A DNA stretch of 64,000 nucleotides, taken from assembly GCA_036245805.1 (NCBI GenBank), contig BTRK01000004.1, positions 35,821,541 to 35,885,540 of the forward strand, given 5' to 3'. A program made the position numbers and the translations under genes. Shown here in pieces: positions 22,301 through 31,660 of the stretch (the first letter of the stretch is position 1; every line of letters begins with the position of its first letter). Below the pieces are notes generated by a model. That model was not told the DNA's origin and ran no database searches. It saw nothing but the letters and a program-made list of their open reading frames with translations. This DNA comes from Pristionchus mayeri. Taxonomy: Eukaryota; Nematoda; Chromadorea; Rhabditida; Neodiplogasteridae.

Positions 22301-25300
22301 GGGGTTTCCCCGCGTGAGTTCGAATCTCATCCTGAACGAATCTTTTGCCGCATTTTTCGCTACCCACTGGCATCGTTCTAACCTAAATTCCCACCGTTTG
22401 AGCGTGTTTTCAACCAAATTAAGGCCATTCTCATGCGGGCTTAAGGATATAATGCACTCACAATCGCCTCTCCATTCGGCAGAAGGGCGAATTTGACGCG
22501 GCGGGAGACGAAGCTGTCGTCCATTCTCGCGTTGAGGAAGCGTCGCCCTTGTAGCGTGAAAATTTCCAGCTGAAACAGCAAGTTAAAAGTGCCCACTCTC
22601 TTGATTTCCCATGCTCTCTCACAAACGAAGTGTTTTGACGATAAATCCGATGCAAACACGCGCCTTGCTGCTTGTTTTTATGCGTTTCTTCGCTATTGAT
22701 AGCCCGATTTTTACTAATTACAATATTGAACAAATAGAGAAATAATAAATTTAAAAATATTTTAATAACCTCCATCCTCTCCCTCGTCTCGGACGTCGGC
22801 AGGTAGTTGAGGACGAAGCCGCGCTTCCAGTGCAACTCCTCCCTTAACAGATATAATGTTTTTACAATTGCAGAACGCTTGATTCCTACTATTTTTTACC
22901 CGTTATTGTGCAGTATACATAAATTTGCAGTCCTACAGTAATCTATAGTGTCCTGATCTACAGTAATCTTACTTGTCTGAATGTAGATCGGCCTCCACTT
23001 CATCGGAGACGAGAGAGTCATTCGTGTACTGCGACTCCGAGCTGGAAAAGGATTACGGTATAGATGCTACTGTATCCAACAACTTTGACGCTTAGGGCTA
23101 TGGTATATCGATAATCAACCAACCGCTTGCCGAGTGACTCCTGCACCGCAGGGTCTAGCGCCGCCTCGGATCGATCTATAAATTATTGATTGGCTTGTAA
23201 GTAATCTTCAACTAAAACTACAATACTACTTTCACTCAGAGTCGCAGGTTTCAACGTATGTCCATACGAGCAACGTTTCAAAGTTATTTCAATCTTTGGC
23301 TATTCTGTTATGGAAAAATTTAGCGTTCGCTCTTACTGGTGATGGCTCAAGTTGGAACTTGAAAAAAATGGAACCCCCTTTTTGGGAAATGGTGGTTTGG
23401 TAACTCCGAAAACAGAACCGAAATTTTGAAAATTCCCCTTTTCGAAACTCCTGACCCCTCATATGTAGTGTGAGAACCAATCAGCCCGTCATTATACCCC
23501 CTTCTAAGCCCATCCCTCTCCAACTTGTGAGATTTACGTGACGTTTGATCTACCTCTCCACAAGGTCAATCTACAAGGTGATATGAAACGGCGGCTTCAA
23601 TAGCTGGTTCCCAAAACATCGGTTCCAGATGCGAAGTTCCAACTTGAGTCATCACCTGTGGTAGGAAGAGTGAGCGCGCCCTCACCGCCCTCCTGTCTGA
23701 ACCAGCGAGAAGTGCGGGAGGAGCAGCCGCGCTCGAGCAGACGCCAGTGACCGTCGTGCGAGTGCGCGCGGCTGCAAGATCAATCGATAATTAACTTTTT
23801 TTTTAAATTGTTGTCTCAACTACACTGCGCCTCACCCATTCTCACCCGCAACACCCCTGTTCCACCTATTGCTCTTAACCACTGCCACACTTGTGCAATT
23901 TATCCCACCGCCATATGTGCTTCACAGCCAAAATAAAAAAAAATTCAACTGACGTAGTCTCATCCTCTGCAGCCATCGCGAGTGCTTCCTTGCTCATCTC
24001 CCTCCTGTTCACCAGTCGATCTCGCTCCGCCAGCATCTCGGCTGCAAAGACATTTATCGATTCGTGACTGGGCTAGGTCGGATGAGAATTATGACATCAT
24101 GCCGGCTTTAACGTCATAGTTCTCATCCGACGTAGTGCATTCGTGACGAGCCTCGCACACAACATTTAAAAAAAGGGAGACTCGGCTACACTAGTGTGAG
24201 ATAGCGAGCAAACGTGGGCACCATCACGGCTAGCAGCGAAACCCTCCCGGTTTTCGGGCGTTGCCCATCATAGTTCTTCCATTTTTAGGGTGAAAGTTTT
24301 CGTAAACCCTGCCGGGAACTAGTGGACACCCTACCGGATATTGAAACTCGGCAGCAACGTCTGCCCACGTATGATAGTGAGCTATCCATAACTTAAAAAT
24401 AAAACAATCGATCTATCAATTGCCTATGAGGACAGGGGAAGGTACATCACAGTCACCTCTCTCTCGTCTTTCCCATTGCCTCTAGGCAAGCGCGCTAGAA
24501 AGAGCGGCAGTGTATTTCATGAAAACGGCGGGCTCATAGTTACGACTCGTAACTTACGAGAACCAAAATTTAAAGACCAAAGATCAGAGAGCTTGCCTGT
24601 CTCTACGCGGCCATCGCAGTTGCGGCGCTCGAGCCCGAGACGACGGACGTATCTGGAAATGAGCAAACTTTTCGAAATGTCAGCCAATAATTAGATTAGT
24701 CATGCTAACATGGAGGGTCTTGTACTAAAGCACAGATCGCCCAGATCGTAGGGGGGGGGGGGGGGGGGGGTGTTCGATTGGGACAGGGAAACAGAGAAGG
24801 TCGGACTCACTCATTGTGGGAACAGTATCAATTTGAAAAACGGTGGGGGGGGGTAGATAAATCGCACAACAGCCCACATGAGAATAGGAGAGATTCATAC
24901 GACGTCTCCCCCTCCATGACCCACCTATCGTAGCTCTTCCCGTGATCTCCTTCTGCCGCCTTTCTCTCCTCCACCTGCGCATCTTCGGTCTTGACTGGAG
25001 GCCCTGCTACAGTAACCAATAAGATACTGTACTCGAAAATCGATATATTTGGGATCCTGCGCCGAAGTACAGTAACCCGTAATGGATCAAGAGCGTACAA
25101 ACTACTCACCTCCCTTGGCTAGCAGGTTCTTGGCGGATTTGGGCGCGGGAGGGGCCGTGTAGAGCAGCGTCTCCTCATGCAGCAGCTGCGGCGGCTGCGC
25201 CTGCTGCTCGATCATCTTCCAGCTGGGTCGGGCGAGCTCCAGGAGCGAGTGCGGCTGCGGGTCGGGCGGGGGCGGAGAGGCGGGCGGAGGCGCAGGCTCC

Positions 25301-26397
25301 TCCTCCTCCTCACGCACCGCCGGGATGGCGATGGCTGCAGCCGGCTGTTGCTGCTGCTGAAGGCAGCCGAAGGTGGGCGGGGCACGAGCAGCAGGCACTG
25401 CTGCGGCTGCAGCTTGCAGCGGTGGCGGGGTCGTATCCGGCTCGGATGCAGCCACGGTCTCTGCCGACTGGGAGAGCTGCCCGAAGATGGGCGTGTCTCT
25501 TCCCTCGTGCAGGAATCGCTCCTGCTCCTGCTGCAACTCCTGGAAATCTGCTTCGGCTGCAGCAGCTCCGAACGGTCGCAGCTGCTGCGGGGGCTCGTCC
25601 AGGCTGTGGGCGGAGCTGTAGGAGACTGGCGGAGGCATCCAGAGTCCGGCGTTGTGAGGAACACCTTGGGGCGCGACGACGTCCGTCCGAGAACCCTGAT
25701 GGATGAAGTGTTATTTGTTTTCACGACCACCCTCCCAAACCACAGTCATTTTAAGGTTTGTTCTAGTCGTTTGGAAGCCTCCTGATAAATTTTTAGACAT
25801 TCGTACGCCTATAATTATTGCAACAAGTTGCAAAATCATCAGTCGATAGATCGAATACGGCACTGAATCGGAGAAATATTTCGTCATACCGCATTTGATA
25901 TATCAAAGGCGGAATTATGAAATAGTTCTCATCCGACCAAGTGATATCGGACAAAATCTTGCGAGCTCTCGACTTGCTAAATGCCGAGAACCAGTCAAAA
26001 AGGCTCGGCTAACCTGGTAGTGAAACTGTGGCACGGCATCGACCTCGTCTGTGGGGATGTTCTCGTCGAGGAGGTCGGGCAGGTAGTTCGACGTGGGCTC
26101 TTCGATGTTGACGTCGAACGAGGAATCAGGGATCGGCATCTGCTTCAGCGGAGGAAGTGAGGAGATAAGGTCTGCAATTGGTCCAGAGTGTGCGAGGGGC
26201 ATCAAGTATAGCCTCCTCTCAAGGTATAGCTTTATTAATATTATTTTTGAGTCATATTTTGAGTGTTGGCAGTGCATAACAAGGGATGGGAAAATAAGCA
26301 GCAAAATCATGAGAAAACAAGACTCACAAGATGTACGATTACTCCGTTTTGCTACTTCCTCCCATTGCTGGTATAATTGACTAGGTTCGCCCAGCAT
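19302..26397 (-). CDS. Large uncharacterised protein with Pro/Gln/Ala-rich N-terminal half, about 740 aa
   Basis: About 21 exons join in phase on the minus strand, from ATG at 26397-26395 (three bases after TTGCAG, a likely trans-splice acceptor) to TAG at 19304-19302. The start is MLGEPSQLYQQWEEVAK. The next exon carries the acidic patch YLPDLLDENIPTDEVDA. A long exon (about 25696-25105) is rich in Pro, Gln and Ala (CLQQQQQPAAAIAIP, EEEEEPAPPPASPPPPDPQP, SLLELARPSW). The C-terminal half is better structured: ELHWKRGFVLNYLPTSETRE, LEIFTLQGRRFLNARMDD, KWHIHNIGELTEESEL, HWQCLVLAPLPYASIVTEG, APYKVVLIDIESR. I do not recognise the family. The composition suggests a nuclear regulatory or adaptor protein, but that is inference. 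One intron uses a GC donor (24596), and another may use a donor at a transposon edge (23658). Confidence 0.75.
22257..22338 (+). tRNA. tRNA-Ser (GCT)
   Basis: The 82 nt sequence folds as a class II tRNA. The acceptor GTTCAGG pairs with CCTGAAC. Box A reads TGGCCGAGTGGTTAAGGCG. The anticodon stem TTGGA/TCCAA holds the loop CTGCTAA (anticodon GCT). A long variable arm (TGGGGTTTCCCCGC) and the T arm GAGTTCGAATCTC follow. There is no intron. It lies in an intron of the large minus-strand gene, on the opposite strand. Confidence 0.95.
23336..23658. mobile_element. MITE-like element, about 320 bp
   Basis: The left end CTGGTGATGGCTCAAGTTGG is matched by the reverse complement of the right end, CAGGTGATGACTCAAGTTGG. 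Both continue AACTT, giving inverted termini of about 25 bp. The interior has no coding frame of note. It sits in an intron of the large minus-strand gene and abuts an exon, so its right terminus supplies a GT that can serve as a 5' splice site for that exon. Confidence 0.6.
24070..24139. mobile_element. Palindromic MITE-like element (GGATGAGAA family)
   Basis: The left half CTAGGTCGGATGAGAATTAT, followed by GACATCATGCCGG, is mirrored by ACGTCATAGTTCTCATCCGA then CGTAGTGC. It is a shorter relative of 17341-17443. Confidence 0.7.
24200..24386. mobile_element. MITE-like element (GTGGGCACCAT family)
   Basis: The left end ATAGCGAGCAAACGTGGGCA is mirrored by the right end TGCCCACGTATGATAGTGAG. 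The interior is a variant of CATC-CGG-TAGCAGCGAAACCC-CCCGG-TTTCGG. The same termini and interior occur at 41096-41287 in a bec-1 intron, so it is a dispersed family. Confidence 0.65.
24751..24770 (+). repeat. G homopolymer, 20 nt
   Basis: An uninterrupted run of 20 G in an intron of the large minus-strand gene. On the minus strand it reads as poly-C, and the proline-rich frame there is an artefact. Confidence 0.95.
25861..25943. mobile_element. Degenerate palindromic MITE-like element (GGATGAGAA family)
   Basis: The left half CACTGAATCGGAGAAATATT then TCGTCATACCGC-TTTGATATATC is mirrored by AAAGGCGGAATTATGAAATA then GTTCTCATCCGACCAAGTG. It is more diverged than the 17341 and 24070 copies but keeps the same organisation. 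Confidence 0.6.
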
Positions 26398-28456
26398 GAT
26401 CTGCAACGAGAATATTAAACATAATACGTACTAAAATCAAACAAAAAGACAGCATAACGCATTTAAACGTAAAATACCGATCACGAGCTGGAATTTCAAC
26501 AGTCGATTGAAATAGATACAGTCTACCGTAATTTTCAGGAAATCCCTTCAAGGTTTTGTTTATAGATACTGTAGTTTTGAAATTTGTTTTTTCGGAGGAC
26601 TATTTATTAATCATTTTTTCGCATTTAAAAAGTGAACAGTAAGTTGGTGCGTTCCAACAGGATCTGTGTATTCATTGAGTTAGATTGAGGTTTGATTGGC
26701 GTAATACATTTTTGTTTAAGTGTTATCTAGAAATAGACTGATACTGATTTCTGGTCGGTTCCTTTCATCTCATTGTGGCACCATATCTCGCGACTCACGC
26801 GTGTGAAAACATGCCAACTATAGTTGCACATTTCATGCCTCCTTAGAGCTCTTCTCTCTCTCTCTCGTTTCACCTCATTTTCTTTTCGCGCCCAGTGCAA
26901 AAAGCGGACTTCTCAATCGCTCTTCCCTCTCTCTATTCTTGACGATCCCTCGCCCGAGATCTGAGTGGAGCGATGCTTCGTGGCTTGCTCCTCTTGCTAC
27001 ACACTGTGATTCATATGCGCATTGTACGTGGTGGGAGCCGACTCCCTTTCATTGATTCCGATCTCATCCTTCCTTCCTTCCATTGAAGCCGCGATGCGAT
27101 TCACCCGCTCCTGTTCCACTTGCTACAACAGGGAATGATTCCTGGCGGTGAATCCAGTCTTTTCTTCCCTTGTGATCTACCGGATTTCGTTCTCGTCACA
27201 CTCACTCTATTGTCTCGTGGCACGTGTGGTCACGAAACAACATTTTGCCGTCGTTTCGAAACGTTTCCCGGTTTTCGTCCACTCGCTTTTGTTGTGCTGT
27301 GCAACGGCGTGTCGCGGGGGCGACTTTCTCGGGAGAAATGATCTCTCGAGTAATGGTCTGTCTTCTTTCATTCCGAACGTTCTAGAGCTCTCTCACCGGT
27401 CAAACAGAGCGAGATAGCAGAGAACGAGAACATTACTTCAATCATCCTTAGCCATTCTCTGGTTCTGCCTAACTGGTTGGAGAGTGCGCGTTCTAGAGAG
27501 GGCTAGTTCATTACTCCTGATCTATGTGCTCTAGTTGCAAGCTACTTGTAATGCCGCGAAGTGGTTTGGAATTGGACAAAAGTTCAGCGCAGGATGTTTT
27601 TCTTCTAGCTCGTACCTATCTAGTTTGACATTTCTCCCGGTGATCAGATTCAAGAATATTCTGCGAATAGCAAGACTCACGGGATAGAGGGTAGACTAGG
27701 AATGATGGGTCTATCTAGTCAGATCTAGGTTTCAAGTACCTCTACTTTTACGAAGGAGTAGCTTCCCTCAAGGCTTTCTTAAGATCAGCTGAGATTGTGA
27801 TGCCGAAATCCGGACACGAGACACACACTGTGAATGACAAGAGAGCGAGAGTGAGAGAGAGGGAGAAGAAAGGGTGCGCCGAAACGGCTCGTAAGCGGGA
27901 GGAAGAGTCTTTTCTTTTCGCCTCTGATCTACCGTTTCTTCGCAACATCTACTCTGTGTTGCTAGCAAACACACATGTTGCTGTTTTCAGGAATGCGAGC
28001 GGTGACTCACTCACGCGACCTTTACAACCGCTAATGACGGGGCATATTTCTCACGAGAACGCTCGGAATTCCAATTTCCGTGCTCTTTTCCTCTTTAATA
28101 CGCCGCCGTTATCATCAGAGTGATTGCTTCAATCCGCTTAGCTCCCTTCTCTTCCTCCCTCCTCCCTCCCTCTACACTTCCCTCTTTCCCCGGCTGTTTT
28201 TGCGCGTCCAGGAGGAACCAGATCTGTTATCACTCTGGTTCGAATCGGGAGTTCCGCACGCGATATCGATTAGTGTAGGTCAGTGGATTACTGTAATTGT
28301 GTTTTCGGGAGGTTTAATTCAGTTTATTCTATTACACGAGGCCACGCAGCAGCATTGTCAGATACTCTGTGCACAAGTTATGATATTTTGTTGTGGCATG
28401 ATTTCACCTTGTTTGTTCTAGATCATTTTGATGTGGTTACTAATCGATTCTACAGT
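26398..28456. other. Divergent intergenic region between two genes
   Basis: This 2 kb region separates the 5' ends of the minus-strand gene (start 26397) and the plus-strand gene (start 28457), so it should hold both promoters. I see pyrimidine-rich stretches, several GAGAG/CTCTC blocks (for example about 27390 and 27840), and no convincing exon. The apparent frames near 27768-27974 show no good acceptor-donor pair. Confidence 0.5.
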
Positions 28457-30579
28457 ATGATTCGCGTGAAGGAGGTCTCGACGCGATTGATGCGTCCGAC
28501 CCTGCCATCGATCAATCTGGAGTTGCTCGAGGAGCTGGTCACCAACTGGAACAAGGAGTGGGAGGCGGATGCCAGTGTCAAGGTACGGTATTTTTTTATA
28601 TTTTTCGTTACGCGAAATGCACTATTTTTTGTTTGAGTAAAAGTAAACGCGAATCTCCTTTTATCAATTATATTTGAAAGCTCTTTGCATATCTGCTGTG
28701 TGGAAACACGAGTGTTGTGGGAAGCGAGTTTTTGTATTGCGCATACTCTTTTTTCGGGGGGGGGGGGGGGGGTGACAACTGCACAACCGACATTTGCACA
28801 ACAATTCACCATTAATTTGAGAATGGACGTAGCGTCGTGGGAGTTGCTTTATTGTAACCAGTATGTGCTGCCCTACATTTGCATATACAAATCTTGTTGC
28901 CAGGCGAACTTGAGTTTCACTCCATATCTATGTATAGGGTTCATGGTCCAAAATTGAGAATTTGAGTGGAAAATCATGGTTAGATAAATCCCAAATACAG
29001 TGACAAATCCATACCCGTGTGACTGGGTTAGAGTAGTTAATGAGGCTCGTGAATAACGATTATTCACGGTATTTGCGGTTTATCTAACCATGATTTTTCA
29101 CTCAAATTCTCACTTTTGGACCATGATATTTTTTTTATTTTGGACCCTATACATAGATATGGAGTGAAACTCAAGTTCGCCTGGCAACAAGATTTGCATA
29201 TACAAATGTAGGGCAGCACATACTGGATACAATAAAGCAACTCCCACGACGCTACGCCCATTCGCAAATTAATGGTGAATTGTTGTGCAAATGTCGGTTG
29301 TGCAGTTGTCACCCCCCCTTTTTTTCTTATTGCACTTGTAAAACATCGCGCGACGGTTTTCTATAATTAGCGGTATTACTAATGTTAAATAATGATCAGA
29401 GTCTCTTCCCTGTATGTTCTCTAGCTGGTCAGATAGGCGAGAGAGTGTGTGGATCGGAGGGAGTCAGACTGCTCTACAGTGCCTTCGCAGGTGTTCGACG
29501 AGGGTCTCGCGCAGTACATGCTCGTCGACGAGCTCTCCCATCACAAGTTCTACGGTGAGATACGCGATCGTTGGCCTTTAACTCTTAGGCGAAATCATTA
29601 TGCTGAAAATGCGTGAAGTTCAGGATATTAGATCCACTTGTTCTCTAGTCTGACGATGTTAGAAAATACACAACAAATGGAGTAGAGAAGTGATGCATTG
29701 CTATGCAAAAAAATTAAATAGTTGGGACATCCATGATTTTGTATTACGCGAAAGTATCCTAAACGCCTGGTGATTGAGTGTTACTCTGATGGTTGAACCC
29801 GTTGAGCACTCCGAGTAAATCGCTTTATCACACGTTTCCGTGTTTAAAAATACACCAAAATTTAAATGGAAATTCATGTATCTATAGAGAATATTCGGAC
29901 ACTTAATGATCTTTGATCTTTGATCTTTGATCTTTGATCTCTGTTCTCTCTCAGCGGCGGTAATCCTCGGCAAGCCGGCGCTGCGGTGCACGCTCGTCGA
30001 CGACGAACCTGAGGACAAACTGGACGAGGACGCCGACAACGAATTCGCGCTGGTGGGGGATTACGGTTGATTGGGATACTGTAACTGATTCATGACTATT
30101 AGCAGTAGATCATGGTATGCTATGTTAGTATGCACAACCATAACTATTGAATTTCCGTTCCTTAGCGTTGACTAGAAATATGCTTCAGGTATCATTGCTG
30201 GTGATCTCACGCAACATAGGATATATTTTGTGCCAGGAAACAAAACAGGAAGGAGTGATCACTCATCTATTCGTGCGGGAAAAATATAAAATATTTACAT
30301 TCAAATTAGTTTATTTGCTCGATCCGTAAGATGTTGATAACTTATTTGCCCATGCGATAGGGATAGTTTTGGTTGGTAAAGTAGTGTGTTGAGGATGTAA
30401 AGATTGCCCATTTTCTGTAGGATACAATCATTGGCAAATGAAAGATTTGTTGGGTTACTTTATCGATCGGTAACTGGATTACGGTATTGCAGACGAACGA
30501 CTCGTCGCCGAATGCACGCGAGCACCTCGATCGCTTGATGGAAATCCTCTCCAAGAGAGGCTATCGTTTCCGGTCCTAG
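28457..30579 (+). CDS. Uncharacterised acidic protein, about 124 aa
   Basis: Four exons in consistent phase. The ATG at 28457 lies two bases after TTCTACAG, a likely trans-splice or first-intron acceptor. Exon 1 encodes MIRVKEVSTRLMRPTLPSIN and LLEELVTNWNKEWEADAS. Exon 2 encodes VFDEGLAQYMLVDELSHHKF. Exon 3 encodes AVILGKPALRCTLVDDEPED and KLDEDADNEFAL. Exon 4 encodes SPNAREHLDRLMEILSKRGY and stops at 30577-30579. It has no signal peptide or membrane segment and only one cysteine. It looks like a small intracellular helical subunit, but I do not recognise it. Intron 1 holds a large foldback element, and the intron before exon 3 ends in a TTTGATC array. Confidence 0.72.
28756..29318. mobile_element. 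Foldback element with long inverted arms
   Basis: Two arms of about 235-240 bp (28756-28990 and 29080-29318) are highly similar in opposite orientation, separated by about 90 bp. The arms begin G-run then TGACAACTGCACAACCGACA, pass through CTGCCCTACATTTGCATATA, and end near AAAATCATGGTTAGATAAA. The outer ends are poly-G (17 nt) and poly-C/T. There is no transposase frame. It lies within an intron of the 28457-30579 gene, and its transcript could form a long hairpin. Confidence 0.85.
29906..29942 (+). repeat. Tandem TGATCTT heptamer array at a 3' splice site
   Basis: Five consecutive TGATCTT-type heptamers end about 10 bases before the CTCTCTCAG acceptor of an exon. It is the longest of many short occurrences of the same heptamer beside exons in this window. 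Confidence 0.9.
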
Positions 30580-31660
30580 ACCGTATCCTGTACTTACTGT
30601 AACCTTACCGTAATCCCCTTGCCAACTCATCCCCACTCCTGAAGACCGTTCCAATCTTGATTAATCCCCGTTCAGTTTCACGCTATAGTCTCTCACATCT
30701 TGTACGGTTTCCAAAAAAAAGTTCCATGGATCGTTGTTTCATTGTTGAAGAATTTGAGATTACTGTAGCTTCGATAAACATTCACTACTTCACTACAGTG
30801 TCGAGGTCTCTTGAGAGCGACATCATCTGATCGCGATCTGTTAGTCATTGGGCAACACGTGCAAGACGTCGGAGGAGTCGGGTTGGCACCAACTGTTACA
30901 GGCAACCAGACGCAAGGAGCATCCAGCAAACGCCAGCTTTTTCTCGTCTACTATCAGACACAACACAAACAAATGCTGGGGGACGGGGGGAGGGTTTTCT
31001 CGCCCCACTCTCAGCCCCTCCTCGAGAGATCTGTGAGATGCGTTCGGGAGGAGAGGAGACACCTGACTCGAGGCGAGACCTGGTGCTCTTGTGACCACCT
31101 GTCCCGACCCGCAGACTCGTGAGGGCAAGTAAGACCGGAATGATGCATCGATCGGCGATAATTACCGGCGAAAAGGCCGAAACGGTGAGAAAATTAAATA
31201 TTAGAGAAGAATTGCCCGAAATTTTCCCGAAAACAGCGGCTAGATACTGTAGGCTGACAAGTGATCGTGAACTGACGCGTCGGTGAAGAGAGAGCACTCT
31301 CGCAGTTACTTTCGAATTTTTTGTCAGCATTTCGCGTGTTTTCGTGTTGTTATGATGTAGGCGACTATAGTTTTGATTGAATTATGTTAAGCAAAGCCCG
31401 TAATTCTCCGTAAGTCGCGCAATTTCGAAGTTGCGCACATTCGTCACGCGATTTCACAAGCGTCCCTTCGCGAAAGTTCCGCGTTGTGCAGCGTTTCCTT
31501 GCTTGTTTTCCTTGTATTTACCTTTATTTATAGTTCAACAGTGTAATATTAAAAACATGCGGTTCTAGTCGAAATTCTAGTGGATTTATGTACTTTTTCG
31601 CTGAAAAATCCCGATTTTTTCCTGATTTTCATGGTGAAATAGCGTGATTTGCTTCAGTCG
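30580..31660. other. Intergenic region upstream of bec-1
   Basis: No exon was recognised. The bec-1 start codon at 31661 lies four bases after a TTCAG acceptor. An upstream non-coding exon or spliced-leader addition is therefore likely, and the promoter should lie in this interval. Confidence 0.5.

Noticed and set aside
22263..22496. Plus-strand ORF starting MAEWLRRWTAN
   Set aside because: It starts inside tRNA-Ser(GCT). The frame is a by-product of the tRNA sequence.
24725..24982. Minus-strand proline-rich ORF near 24.75 kb
   Set aside because: It is an artefact of the 20-nt G homopolymer read as poly-C.
25177..25785. Long plus-strand open frame (202 codons) opposite the Pro/Gln-rich exon
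   Set aside because: It is the antisense shadow of a GC-rich repetitive coding exon. It lacks splice context, and the minus strand joins in phase with 20 other exons.
27768..27974. Minus-strand ORF with FGITISADLKKALREATPS as a 5' exon of the large minus-strand gene
   Set aside because: The acceptor is weak and the downstream gene already has a start codon three bases after a strong acceptor at 26400.
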